A DNA stretch of 33,975 nt from Desulfobacterales bacterium (GCA_030065585.1 JASJED010000083.1:1-33975), one strand, 5' to 3'; shown: positions 1 to 8,445, numbered from the stretch's first letter. Notes: generated by a model from the letters alone, not told the origin. A program made the numbers and translations.

Positions 1-197
1 GATTTGTGGCGGTTGAAAGTGCGGTTAATACGCTTGGCGCTGGTTTGTTCGAAAAATTGTTCACCAAAGCGATCCAGGGCGTTTCGAAATCCTTCCCCGT
101 CGATATCACTGAAGTCCATCGAAAAGTCTTTGAGGTGCACCAGAAAGGTCCGAATGACATCTTTAAGCGTGGCCGTCGACCGATCACCGGCGCCGTG
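1..197 (-). CDS. Possible 5' part of an unrecognised gene leaving the left edge
   Basis: The minus strand is open from a stop at 200-198 to the window edge. It reads about 65 residues with a protein-like composition (for example DVIRTFLVHLKDF and GFRNALDRFGEQFFEQ) and codon use resembling the flagellar genes. I do not recognise the family. There is no good start: the in-frame candidates are GTG at 140-138 and ATG at 119-117. A different minus-strand frame just upstream, from a TTG at 232-230, would supply an N-terminus ending HRFDTAPVIG. It would need a one-base frameshift near 180 to join this frame. The competing plus-strand reading (6-209) looks less protein-like. If real, the gene is divergent from the flagellar cluster and mostly outside the window. 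Confidence 0.35.
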
Positions 198-399
198 TCA
201 AAGCGATGACAGCGCTGCTTAAAAATTGACAAACCCGCGCCGTTCAGGGCGCCGCCAAATTCCAGTCAAGTACCCCTTCAGCGCACAGCACATGGTAGAA
301 TTGGTTAAACCTCAATGATGACAGGTAGTTTGATTGCCAGGCCTTTCGATCGCTGCCAGGCTGGGAGACGCTTCTGGCGCTTGCGACATGGTTTTGTAG
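198..399. other. Leader region with no convincing gene
   Basis: This stretch lies between the possible minus-strand gene and the sigma-54 promoter. A 65-codon minus-strand ORF (441-244) crosses it, but its product resembles no family I know and it has no clear ribosome binding site. The region is where upstream activator sites for the promoter at 400 would be expected. Isolated TTGAC (226-230) and GTCAA half-sites are visible, but no clear dyad. Confidence 0.4.
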
Positions 400-415
400 T
401 GGCATACGAATTGCA
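400..415 (+). promoter_or_regulatory. Sigma-54 (-24/-12) promoter upstream of the NtrC-type regulator
   Basis: TGGCAT-N5-TTGCA is present, with GG at 401-402 and GC at 413-414 separated by exactly ten bases. This matches the sigma-54 consensus TGGCAC-N5-TTGCA at all but one core position. Transcription would start near 426, about 65 bases before the regulator ATG. It would then continue into flgB-flgC-fliE and probably fliF onward. The regulator is itself a sigma-54 activator, so the site suggests autoregulation or control by a higher-level enhancer-binding protein. Confidence 0.8.
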
Positions 416-492
416 GAAATTCTTGGCGCTACGCGTCTCATGCAAGGGGTTCTGATGATTAACGCTGATATTACAAAGTCTTAGCCAATATT

Positions 493-1914
493 ATGTCAAT
501 CATGTCTCCAACAACAGAACGTGGAACTCTTTCCGATGGATCGACGCGATTAGCCCTGATTGCCGATGCCGACGCACGAACATGCAAACATACGGCCGAT
601 ATCCTCCGAAAGTTCGGTTGGGTGGTCGAAACCGTCGCCACCTCTCAATCCGCCCAGGATCTCATCGTTCGTAAGACGTTTGACGTAACCCTCATCGATT
701 CGGCTCTGGCAGGCAACGATGATTTGCAGTTGCTTGAGCGCATCCAAAGCCTGCGGCCCAGTTCCAATATCATCCTAACCACTTCGACGCCCGATGTTGA
801 TGAGGCCGTCGAGGCCATTCGCCGGGGGGCCGTCGATTACATGACCCAACCGGTGGAAATTGAACGCGTGGCCACCTGCATCGAACACCTCGATGGGCAG
901 AGCGTGCGGGAACACGCCGATCAAGCGCCGCGGGCAATGCCTGGAAACGCCGCCAAAACATTCATCAGCGGGAATCCGCAGATGCTTGCCTTGCTCGAGG
1001 CGGCCGCCATGGTCGCCGGCACCAAGGCCACGATCTTGATCACCGGCGAGAGCGGTACCGGCAAAGAAGTGCTCGCCGCGCACATCCACCGGGCGGCCGC
1101 TAAGCCGGATTTGCCCTTTGTGGCCGTTAACTGTGCGGCCTTGCCGGATACGCTGATCGAAAGCGAACTTTTCGGACACGAAAAAGGTGCCTTCACGGGA
1201 GCGACCCAACGCAAAAGGGGTAAATTTGAGCAGGTCGGGGAGGGGACGCTGGTCTTGGATGAAATCGGTGATATGCCATTGGCCCTGCAGCCCAAGATCT
1301 TGCGCGTTTTACAGGAAAGACGAATCGAACGTCTGGGCGGCGTGGGGGATCGGCCCTTTAACGGGCAGGTGATTGCTATTACCCATCAGGATCTCGAAGC
1401 GGCCGTCAAAGACGGACGGTTTCGTGAGGATCTCTACTATCGCATCAATGTCGTACCGTTTCATTTGCCGCCGCTGCGTGCGCGACGCGACGATGTTCCG
1501 CTGCTGGCGCGGCATTTCATCTCCCGATACGCATCCTGCTACCAGAAAAACCTGGAGGCGCCGTCGCCGAATATACTGGAGCAAATGGCCGCCGAAGAAT
1601 GGCGGGGCAATGTGCGCGAACTTGAAAACCGGATAGAGCGGGCGGTTTTGTTGAGCCGCGGACCGCGATTGGACGATGACCTTTTGGTGGGCAATGGTCC
1701 GTGCATGCCGCCGGCGGACGAAACGGCGCTTATCCAGGCGGGGCTTTCCGTCAAGGGGATGGAGAAGATTCTGATCTGTAAGACCATGCACGCTGTCAAT
1801 CACAACCGGACGCGGGCCTCAGAGCTTCTGGGGATCAGCATTCGCACGCTGCGCAACAAGCTCAAGGAATACCAGACCAGTCAAACAGACTTGCAAGGGG
1901 AAGCACGGCCATGA
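493..1914 (+). CDS. NtrC-family sigma-54-dependent flagellar regulator (FlrC/FleR-like)
   Basis: This 473-residue protein has three parts: a receiver domain (about 18-130), a sigma-54 AAA+ activator domain (about 155-385) and a Fis-type helix-turn-helix (about 425-460). Walker A GESGTGKE starts at about residue 185. The sigma-54-contacting GAFTGA is at 232-237, followed by Walker B LVLDEIGDMP, so the ATPase looks intact. The receiver keeps a candidate phospho-acceptor, D69. However, the second pocket Asp is Ala (A26) and the conserved Lys before Pro is Gln (Q119), so ordinary phosphorylation control may be altered. The stop overlaps the flgB start (ATGA), so they share a transcript. The role is inferred to be class-III-type activation of hook and basal-body operons; no partner kinase is in the window. 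ATG at 502 is an alternative start. Confidence 0.9.
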   Translation: MSIMSPTTERGTLSDGSTRLALIADADARTCKHTADILRKFGWVVETVATSQSAQDLIVRKTFDVTLIDSALAGNDDLQLLERIQSLRPSSNIILTTSTPDVDEAVEAIRRGAVDYMTQPVEIERVATCIEHLDGQSVREHADQAPRAMPGNAAKTFISGNPQMLALLEAAAMVAGTKATILITGESGTGKEVLAAHIHRAAAKPDLPFVAVNCAALPDTLIESELFGHEKGAFTGATQRKRGKFEQVGEGTLVLDEIGDMPLALQPKILRVLQERRIERLGGVGDRPFNGQVIAITHQDLEAAVKDGRFREDLYYRINVVPFHLPPLRARRDDVPLLARHFISRYASCYQKNLEAPSPNILEQMAAEEWRGNVRELENRIERAVLLSRGPRLDDDLLVGNGPCMPPADETALIQAGLSVKGMEKILICKTMHAVNHNRTRASELLGISIRTLRNKLKEYQTSQTDLQGEARP

Positions 1915-2327
1915 AAGCGGACTTGATTTTCGGAAATACGTTGGGGCTGCTGGAACGATCGCTAAATCTACGCGCCGACAATCAGAAGTTGATCGTTTCC
2001 AACCTCGCCAACCTGGACACGCCCAACTACAAGGCGTTTAAAATGATGGTCGCCGAGCAGATGGAACGCGCGTCAGTCCGCGCGGCGCCAATGCCCATGG
2101 CCCGCACCCACAGCAGCCACATGGCGCCGCATACCGGGCAGATGGCAAACGCGGTCGTCGAGCGCGTTGAATCTAATCCTCGGTCTATCCGCGGTGACGG
2201 CAATACGGTCGAGTTGGAAACGGAAATGTCCAACCTGGCCGAGAACACGCTGCTCTACAATACGGCCACGCGTATCGTGGCCAATAAATTCAATTTACTC
2301 AAAAGTGTGATCAAAGGAGGCACCTGA
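1911..2327 (+). CDS. flgB: Flagellar proximal rod protein FlgB
   Basis: This 138-residue protein has the usual FlgB length. The N-terminal rod/hook family signature SNLANLDTPNYKA (about residues 30-42) is present, and the C-terminal helix (VELETEMSNLAENTLLYNTATRIV) is typical of FlgB. FlgB forms the base of the periplasmic rod next to FlgC and FliE and is exported by the flagellar type III apparatus without a cleaved signal peptide. Its ATG overlaps the regulator stop, and flgC follows after 2 bases, so translation is probably coupled. Confidence 0.97.
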   Translation: MKADLIFGNTLGLLERSLNLRADNQKLIVSNLANLDTPNYKAFKMMVAEQMERASVRAAPMPMARTHSSHMAPHTGQMANAVVERVESNPRSIRGDGNTVELETEMSNLAENTLLYNTATRIVANKFNLLKSVIKGGT

Positions 2328-2329
2328 TC

Positions 2330-2767
2330 ATGAGTTTTATCGATGCCCTTCGCGCCAGCGGATCAGGACTGACGGCCCAGAGCCTTAGGATGAAATTGAT
2401 TGCCGGTAATTTGGCCAATCGGCACACCACCCGTACACCGGAAGGCGGGCCTTATCGTCGCCGGGATCCGGTTTTTGCGGCCTTGCCGCAGGGCCGCAAT
2501 TTCCACGAAATGCTCAGGGCCCAGCAGGAGGGAGGGCTTATCGAAGTCGAGGCGGTCGACATCATCGAGGATAACCGCGAGCCGATCTACCGCTACGATC
2601 CCGACCATCCGGATGCCGACGAAAACGGGCGCGTGGCCCTGCCCAATATCAGCCTCTCGGAGGAAATGGTGAACATGATCTCGGCCACGCGCAGTTTCGA
2701 AGCCAACGTGGCCGCCATCAAAGCCACCAAGAACATGGTCAACAAAGCACTCGAAATTGGACGCTAA
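2330..2767 (+). CDS. flgC: Flagellar proximal rod protein FlgC
   Basis: This 145-residue protein has the FlgC signature: NLANRHTTRTPEGGPYRRRD near residues 27-46 and a C-terminal SEEMVNMISATRSFEANVAAI segment used for helical packing in the rod. A strong AAAGGAGG ribosome binding site lies within the end of flgB, about 11 bases before the ATG. FlgC assembles on the FliE/FlgB layer of the rod. It sits in the conserved flgB-flgC-fliE order. Confidence 0.97.
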   Translation: MSFIDALRASGSGLTAQSLRMKLIAGNLANRHTTRTPEGGPYRRRDPVFAALPQGRNFHEMLRAQQEGGLIEVEAVDIIEDNREPIYRYDPDHPDADENGRVALPNISLSEEMVNMISATRSFEANVAAIKATKNMVNKALEIGR

Positions 2768-2770
2768 GCC

Positions 2771-3073
2771 ATGACGGAAATCAACGCTCTCAATGGGGCC
2801 GGGAAGCTTCAATCCCGCGCGCCGCAATCTTCGGTTGCGCCGGGGACTCCCGCGCAAGGGTTTGGCAACACGCTCGAAGCGGCCCTTAAAGATGTCAATC
2901 AACAGCATCTGGATGCCGATCGCGCCGTGGCCGATTTGGTGTCCGGCCGAAGTCAGGATGTCCACAATGTCATGATCGCTTCCCAAAAGGCGGATATCGG
3001 CTTTCAACTGTTGATCCAAGTCCGCAACAAGGTGGTCAGTGCCTATGAAACGATCATGCGGATGCAGATTTGA
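2771..3073 (+). CDS. fliE: Flagellar hook-basal body protein FliE
   Basis: This 100-residue protein has the FliE C-terminal domain. It includes FGNTLEAALKDVNQQHLDAD, then VADLVSGRSQDVHNVMIASQKADIGFQLLIQVRNKVVSAYETIMRMQI, which matches the family ending (RNKxxxAYxEIMRMQ). FliE joins the MS ring (FliF) to the rod and is the first rod-type substrate exported. The gene starts 3 bases after flgC. The terminal family motif is complete, so the gene is intact although a repeat element follows directly. Confidence 0.96.
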   Translation: MTEINALNGAGKLQSRAPQSSVAPGTPAQGFGNTLEAALKDVNQQHLDADRAVADLVSGRSQDVHNVMIASQKADIGFQLLIQVRNKVVSAYETIMRMQI

Positions 3074-3074
3074 C

Positions 3075-3220
3075 GGTCCCGTAAAAAGTCCGATAGCGGC
3101 GTTACGCTTCAGCCCTCGTCAGTCAGCGTACCGCAAGTACGCTTCTTTCCTCGGGCTTCACAAGCCTTGCTCTCGAACTTTTTTCGGAACCGTCTATTGG
3201 ATATGACTTTTTACGAGGCC
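3075..3220. repeat. REP/MITE-like palindromic element between fliE and fliF
   Basis: A perfect 10-bp inverted repeat, GTAAAAAGTC at 3081-3090 and GACTTTTTAC at 3205-3214, brackets the element. Extending the ends outward gives 14 of 16 matches. Inside is a hairpin, GCGTAC (3126-3131) and GTACGC (3137-3142) with a 5-base loop. It is nested in a looser AGCCC/GGGCT palindrome (about 3110 and 3154). There is no ORF of note. The layout resembles a repetitive extragenic palindrome or a non-autonomous inverted-repeat element. It interrupts an otherwise tight operon, and readthrough to fliF must still occur unless a promoter lies downstream. Confidence 0.7.
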
Positions 3221-3249
3221 ATCAGATATAGGGGATAAAGGATTAACCC

Positions 3250-4863
3250 ATGGACAAGGCTTTGGGGCAGTTGCGCACCGCCATCGCGACCATGAGTCTC
3301 AAGAAGAAAATCAGTCTCCTTCTGGTCGTGGGCCTGATGATCGGCGGGTTTGTCTACCTGATCAGTTGGAGCGGTCGTCCCGACTATCAGAACCTTTACG
3401 TCAACCTGTCGGCCGAAGATGCCGGTCTGATCATCGAACGCCTAAAGGGGCAGCAGATCCCTTACCGCCTGGCGGGAAACGGCAGCTGCATCCAGGTGCC
3501 CGCCGAAAAGGTCCACGAGCTGAGAATGGTCATGGCCTCGGAAGGCCTGCCCCAGGGGGCGGGCATTGGATTCGAGGTCTTTGATAACGCCAAGCTGGGC
3601 ATGACGGAGTTTTTGCAGAACGTCAATTATCAGCGGGCCCTGCAGGGCGAGCTTTCACGTACCATCAACCAGATCGACGAAATTGAAAGTTCCCGTCTGC
3701 ACCTGGTCATGCCTGAGCAAACCCTCTTTGTGGAGGCCGAGCGGCCGGCCAGCGCATCGGTGGTGCTGAAGCTCAAACCGGGTCGCCACTTGAACCAAAA
3801 CCAGATCCAGGGGATCGTTCATCTGGTATCCTCCAGCCTTGCGGGCCTGGAACCTGAAAATGTCACGGTGGTCGACAACCGGGGCAAGTTGCTGGCCGGA
3901 CGCGACGAGGCTTCGTCGGAGCAGGCTCTCAGCTCGGACCAGTTCGTGTATCAGCGCCGGATGGAGACCACGCTCGAAAACCGTGTCAAAACCATGCTCG
4001 AAGAAGTTCTGGGGCCCAACAAGGCGATTGTGCGCGTTTCCTGCGACCTGAATTTCGTCCGCCATGAAGAAACCGAAGAGAAATTCCTGCCGGACAATCA
4101 GGTGGTCCGCAGCGAGCAGCTGTTCAACGAGACGACCAGCGGTCAGGGCAACCTGCCCATGGGTGTACCGGGTGTGCGCGCCAATACCGAACAGGGCGCC
4201 ATCGGCACGGATGTGAATCCCCCGCCGGTGATCAGCAACCGCGAAAGTACAGTTTTTCAGAAGCATGACCAGACCAAGAATTATGAAATCGGCAAAGTGG
4301 TCAGCCGGAAAGTGATGCCCTTTGCGACCCTCCAGCGGGTATCGGCGGCCGTTATCGTGGACGGTACCTACGCACCGGTCGCCACCAAGAAAAAGAAAGC
4401 GGCGCCGGAATGGCAGTATGTCGCCCGCCGCCCGGAAGAGATGCAGCAATTTGAGCGCATCGTCAAACGGGCCATCAATTACAGCGAGGCCCGCGGCGAT
4501 GCCGTTGAAATCCAAAATATTCCCTTTGAGACCAGCCAGGTCGATGCCGCGCCGGAGGCCCCCGACACCGGTGGCTGGGGCACCGCTCTCAAACGGTATC
4601 AATTTGTCTTCGATTTTCTGCTGGTCGGCCTGTTTATCGTCATGAGCTTCCTGTTTCTGGTGCGTCCGCTGATCAAATGGCTGACCGCCGATTCACCTTC
4701 CAATGGCGAGATCATCCGCCAGTTGCCGAAAACCGTCGGGGAGTTGGAAGGCGAATATAACCGCGGCAGCGGTCAGGTCTCCTTCATGGATCAGGCGCGT
4801 CAGATGATTGAAAACGACGGGCAGAATTCCGTCGGCGTGATGAAGGCCTGGTTGAAGCAATAG
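3250..4863 (+). CDS. fliF: Flagellar MS-ring protein FliF
   Basis: This 537-residue protein has the FliF layout: an N-terminal membrane helix (about 21-40), ring-building motifs with YVNLSAEDAGLIIERL, and the GIGFEVFDNAKLGMTEF segment. The MS-ring periplasmic part (VSCDLNF...) follows, then a second membrane helix (about 451-473). The short cytoplasmic C-terminus (QARQMIENDGQNSVGVMKAWL) binds FliG. FliF forms the inner-membrane ring on which the rod, switch and export gate assemble. An AAAGGA-like ribosome binding site precedes the ATG. The length is within the usual 520-570 range, with no sign of damage. Confidence 0.98.
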   Translation: MDKALGQLRTAIATMSLKKKISLLLVVGLMIGGFVYLISWSGRPDYQNLYVNLSAEDAGLIIERLKGQQIPYRLAGNGSCIQVPAEKVHELRMVMASEGLPQGAGIGFEVFDNAKLGMTEFLQNVNYQRALQGELSRTINQIDEIESSRLHLVMPEQTLFVEAERPASASVVLKLKPGRHLNQNQIQGIVHLVSSSLAGLEPENVTVVDNRGKLLAGRDEASSEQALSSDQFVYQRRMETTLENRVKTMLEEVLGPNKAIVRVSCDLNFVRHEETEEKFLPDNQVVRSEQLFNETTSGQGNLPMGVPGVRANTEQGAIGTDVNPPPVISNRESTVFQKHDQTKNYEIGKVVSRKVMPFATLQRVSAAVIVDGTYAPVATKKKKAAPEWQYVARRPEEMQQFERIVKRAINYSEARGDAVEIQNIPFETSQVDAAPEAPDTGGWGTALKRYQFVFDFLLVGLFIVMSFLFLVRPLIKWLTADSPSNGEIIRQLPKTVGELEGEYNRGSGQVSFMDQARQMIENDGQNSVGVMKAWLKQ

Positions 4864-4908
4864 CGCCGCCTGCTCAGGCGATAGGGATACAGAAAGTTTA
4901 ATAACCGC

Positions 4909-5883
4909 ATGGAAGCCAAAGATCTACCCGGACCGCTGAAAATCGCCATCCTGGTCAAATCGTTGGGACCTGAAATCGGTGAAGTCATTTTGAACGGTCT
5001 GACCCCGGCGGAAAAAGAAACCGTTGCCGGACACATGAACCAGCTCGGTCAGGTGTCGGACGATCTGGTTGAGAAAATCGCCGAAGAATTCATGCAACAA
5101 AATCAGCGGGGCCTACCGCCCGCGGCCGCCGCAGCGACACCGCCGACCGCGGAAGGGCCGGCGCGCCGGGATGCCGAGCGTGACGGCGATACCGCGCTCA
5201 AGGCCGTTGCCGACCTTGAAGCCGACCAGTTGTTCAAGCTGATCGTCAATGAACACCCCCAGACCATTGCGATCATCCTCGTGCACGCCAAAACCAATGT
5301 CGCCAGCGAGGTCGTCTCGCGCCTACCCGATGAACTCAAAACCGACGTGTCCCTGCGCATCGCCCAATTGGGCAAAGTCAATTCGGGAATGGTCGATGAA
5401 ATCAACCGGGTGATTGAAGATATTCTGACCACCAAAGCCAACGCCCAGACCCACGAAACCGGTGGCGTCGCAAGGCTGGCCGAAATTCTCAACCTGGCCG
5501 ACGAAATGTCCAGCGAATTGATTATGAGCGAAATCGAAGAGAACGATCCCGAGCTGGCGGCCCAAATCAAACAGAAAATGTTCGTATTCGAAGATATTGT
5601 CCTGGTGGACGACAAAGGTTTCCAAAAACTGCTGCGCAAAGTCGAGACGGCCGAGTTGGCCGTGGCCCTCAAGGCCGCCTCCGACGAGGTCAAGGACAAA
5701 GTGCTGCGCAACATGTCGCAACGCGCCGGAGATATGCTCAAGGAGGAAATCGCGGACATGGGGCCAGTGCGCATGAACGATGTCACCGCCGCCCAACAGA
5801 AGATTACCGCTCTGATTCAGGATATGGACTTCAAGGGCGAGCTCATCATCAGCGGTCGCCGGGGAGAATCGCTCGTTGCGTAA
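4909..5883 (+). CDS. fliG: Flagellar motor switch protein FliG
   Basis: This 324-residue protein has all three FliG parts. The N-terminal domain that binds FliF is followed by a low-complexity Ala/Pro-rich linker (about 68-85). The middle domain contains EHPQTIA (115-121). The C-terminal torque domain carries the charged helix FQKLLRKVETAELAVALKAASDEV. The middle segment FEDIVLVDDKGFQ is characteristic. FliG carries the stator-facing charged residues and lies at the top of the C ring. The gene starts 45 bases after fliF with a weak ribosome binding site. Its 3' end overlaps fliH by 8 bases. Confidence 0.98.
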   Translation: MEAKDLPGPLKIAILVKSLGPEIGEVILNGLTPAEKETVAGHMNQLGQVSDDLVEKIAEEFMQQNQRGLPPAAAAATPPTAEGPARRDAERDGDTALKAVADLEADQLFKLIVNEHPQTIAIILVHAKTNVASEVVSRLPDELKTDVSLRIAQLGKVNSGMVDEINRVIEDILTTKANAQTHETGGVARLAEILNLADEMSSELIMSEIEENDPELAAQIKQKMFVFEDIVLVDDKGFQKLLRKVETAELAVALKAASDEVKDKVLRNMSQRAGDMLKEEIADMGPVRMNDVTAAQQKITALIQDMDFKGELIISGRRGESLVA

Positions 5884-6649
5884 GATCATCAAAAATTCAA
5901 ACACCCGGCAGACCAATACTTTTCGGCTGCATTACTTTCCCAACATACCGACGCGTGACCAAGCGTCCAGGGTATCGACGTCGACACCCGGCAACACCGG
6001 CGGTGAAGACCAAACCCGAAACACCAAAGCCGCGGAGGGAACCGCGTATCCTCCGGACAGCGGTTCCGACAACGGTTTCGACGCGGCCCTCCCGGATGAC
6101 CGGACGCAGCTGGAAGCCGTGGTGAAGCAAGCCTATGCCGAAGGTTTTGCCCAGGGGGAACGGGATGCCCAGGCACTGGGCGAGCAGCGCATTGCCCCGC
6201 TGGTGGCAACCCTGGAAAACATGATGAGCGAGCTTGCGGCCATGCGACAGAAAATTCAGGCGCAGATCGAAAATGAAGTGGTCGAACTGGCCCTGCATAT
6301 CGCGCGCAAGGTAATCGGCCAGGAAGTGCAGACCAACCGCAGCGCCGTGGCCGCCATCGTTCGTGAGGCGCTGAAACTTGTCGAAGACCCCGAGGAAATT
6401 ACGATTCGCATGAATCCGGCCGATATTCAGCAGTTGCAAAACGCTCAGATCGACATCGGTTGCCCGGGCGGCCACGGTGACCGCATCCAGTTTAGGGAAG
6501 ACCGCGGCATCGAGACCGGCGGCTGTCTGGTGCAGACCGAATACGGCGAGATCGACGCGCGCATCGAAGAACAACTGCGCACCATCGAAGAAGCCTTCCG
6601 GGCCGAAAGCATGCACCTGGCTGACGAGAATGGAAGCGCCTCCGAATGA
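5876..6649 (+). CDS. fliH: Flagellar export ATPase regulator FliH
   Basis: This 257-residue protein has a disordered N-terminal third, then the FliH-type AYAEGFAQGERDAQALGEQ helix and a long coiled segment. The V-ATPase subunit E-like C-terminus follows (VVELALHIARKVIGQEVQ; GGCLVQTEYGEIDARIEEQL). FliH dimers hold FliI at the export gate and C ring. The proposed start is TTG at 5876, inside the end of fliG; no ATG occurs before the conserved domain. The stop overlaps the fliI ATG, as is usual for a coupled fliH-fliI pair. Confidence 0.93.
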   Translation: MRKIIKNSNTRQTNTFRLHYFPNIPTRDQASRVSTSTPGNTGGEDQTRNTKAAEGTAYPPDSGSDNGFDAALPDDRTQLEAVVKQAYAEGFAQGERDAQALGEQRIAPLVATLENMMSELAAMRQKIQAQIENEVVELALHIARKVIGQEVQTNRSAVAAIVREALKLVEDPEEITIRMNPADIQQLQNAQIDIGCPGGHGDRIQFREDRGIETGGCLVQTEYGEIDARIEEQLRTIEEAFRAESMHLADENGSASE

Positions 6650-7965
6650 ACGCCACCATTTCCCTTCAGCGCTATCATGATCGTCTGATCAACTGCCGGC
6701 CGATCCAGGCTTACGGAAAGGTCAGCCGGGTGGTCGGGTTTGTGGTGGAGTCCATCGGACCGGAATGCCGCCTGGGAACGGTGTGCGATATCTACACCAA
6801 AGACGGCCGCAAACACTTTCCGGCCGAGGTCATGGGGTTTCGCGACAATCGGGTGTTGATGATGCCTCTCGAAGAAATCCACGGCATCGGACCGGGCAGC
6901 CGAGTGGTTGCGCGCCAATCGCAGGCCTATCTGCCGGTGGGGCGTGGTCTGCTGGGGCGGATCATCGACGGATTGGGAGATCCGATCGACGGCTGCGGCC
7001 CGCTGCCCGGCGAGACGACCTATCCGATCTATGCCACCCCGCTTAATCCGCTCAAACGCAAACGCATCAGTGAACCGCTCGATCTCGGGATCCGGGCCAT
7101 CAATGGCCTGCTGACCGTGGGCTGTGGCCAACGGCTCGGCATTTTCGCCGGATCGGGCGTTGGCAAAAGTGTTCTGCTGGGCATGTTGGCCAAAAAATCC
7201 AGTGCCGACGTGAATGTGATCGCCCTGATTGGCGAGCGGGGGCGTGAACTCAATGAATTTATCGAAAAGCAGCTGGGTCCCGACGGGCTTGCCCGCTCGG
7301 TCATCGTGGTGGCCACCTCGGATCACCTGCCGTTGATTCGCATGCGGGGGGCTTTCGTGGCCACGGCCGTTGCCGAGTATTTTCGAGACCAGGGCCTGCG
7401 GGTCAACCTGATGATGGATTCGGTCACGCGCTTTGCCATGGCCCAGCGTGAAATCGGGCTGGCGCTGGGTGAGCCGCCGACCACCAAGGGCTATACCCCC
7501 TCGGTGTTCACCCTGCTGCCCAAACTGCTGGAACGCGCCGGCACTTCAGCCCATCGGGGGTCGATTACCGGGCTCTATTCGGTGCTGGTGGAGGGCGATG
7601 ACAACAATGAACCGATTGCCGATGCGATTCGCTCCATCCTGGATGGTCATATTGTTTTGACCCGGGAGCTGGCCACCCAGGGACACTATCCGGCCATCGA
7701 CGTCTCGCGCAGCATCAGCCGGGTCATGGACGATATCATCACCCCTTCCCAGCGCGAACTGGCCCGCAAGCTCAAAGCCGTTCTGGCGACCTACCGCAAA
7801 GCCGAAGATCTTATCAATATCGGCGCCTATGTCGACGGCAGCAACCCGCGAATCGACGACGCCATTAAAAGAATCGACCCGATCAACGCCTATCTCTGCC
7901 AAGATATTGACGCCACGGTGTCGCTTGAGGAGAGCTTCGCCCAGTTGTCGAAACTCATGGGGTAA
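6646..7965 (+). CDS. fliI: Flagellum-specific export ATPase FliI
   Basis: This 439-residue protein has the F1-beta-like ATPase layout. Walker A GSGVGKS is at 169-175, Walker B LMMDSVTR at 255-262, and LALGEPPTTKGYTPSVF and EGDDNNEPIADAIRSILDGH are present. These mark the flagellar/type III ATPase family. FliI hexamers energise unfolding and delivery of export substrates at the FlhA/FlhB gate. The ATG overlaps the fliH stop by 4 bases and fliJ follows after 12 bases. Key catalytic motifs look complete. Confidence 0.98.
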   Translation: MNATISLQRYHDRLINCRPIQAYGKVSRVVGFVVESIGPECRLGTVCDIYTKDGRKHFPAEVMGFRDNRVLMMPLEEIHGIGPGSRVVARQSQAYLPVGRGLLGRIIDGLGDPIDGCGPLPGETTYPIYATPLNPLKRKRISEPLDLGIRAINGLLTVGCGQRLGIFAGSGVGKSVLLGMLAKKSSADVNVIALIGERGRELNEFIEKQLGPDGLARSVIVVATSDHLPLIRMRGAFVATAVAEYFRDQGLRVNLMMDSVTRFAMAQREIGLALGEPPTTKGYTPSVFTLLPKLLERAGTSAHRGSITGLYSVLVEGDDNNEPIADAIRSILDGHIVLTRELATQGHYPAIDVSRSISRVMDDIITPSQRELARKLKAVLATYRKAEDLINIGAYVDGSNPRIDDAIKRIDPINAYLCQDIDATVSLEESFAQLSKLMG

Positions 7966-7977
7966 GGGAGGCGCGTC

Positions 7978-8445
7978 ATGGCCGAGCCGTTCAAGTTGGA
8001 AAGTGTTCTGCGCCATCGGAAACATTTGGAAGAGGCGGCGCAAGCGGCTTTTGCCGCATCCCTGCGCCGATGGACCCAAGCTCGACGTGCCCTTGAGGAG
8101 CTGATCCGTAATCGGCAGGCATATCAACAGGAACTCAAACATAAAATGCAGGCCAATGCCAGGGCGGATGTACTCGTTTGCTACCATCGCTACCTGAGCC
8201 GTTTGGACAAGGAAATCGAATCGCAGGCCAGTATTGTTGAAGCGCTGGCGGTCGCCAAAGAAGAAAAACGTACCGCGCTTCTGGGAGCCCTCAAGGAACG
8301 TAAAGTCCTCGAAAAGCTCAAAGCGCACTATTTGGAAACCGAAGCCCGCAGCGAGCGGGCTCAGGAACAGAAACAAATGAACGAAGCGGGTGTCAATCGC
8401 TATCAGAAGCGGCAGCGTCAAACGGATGCCAGGGGGGAGGGCTGA
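7978..8445 (+). CDS. fliJ: Flagellar export protein FliJ
   Basis: This 155-residue, highly charged protein is predicted to be coiled coil along most of its length. It starts MAEPFKLESVLRHRKHLEE, the usual FliJ opening, and has the length expected for FliJ (about 145-155). FliJ is the central stalk-like partner of the FliI ring and contacts FlhA. A GGGAGG ribosome binding site lies 7 bases before the ATG. This is the last gene before a 200-bp gap with a new sigma-54 promoter, so it probably ends the first operon. Confidence 0.93.
   Translation: MAEPFKLESVLRHRKHLEEAAQAAFAASLRRWTQARRALEELIRNRQAYQQELKHKMQANARADVLVCYHRYLSRLDKEIESQASIVEALAVAKEEKRTALLGALKERKVLEKLKAHYLETEARSERAQEQKQMNEAGVNRYQKRQRQTDARGEG

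Noticed and set aside
244-441. 65-codon minus-strand ORF upstream of the regulator
   Set aside because: There is no recognisable family, no clear ribosome binding site, and it runs across the sigma-54 promoter.
3655-4602. 315-codon open frame antisense to fliF
   Set aside because: It is a shadow of fliF, which has all expected motifs.
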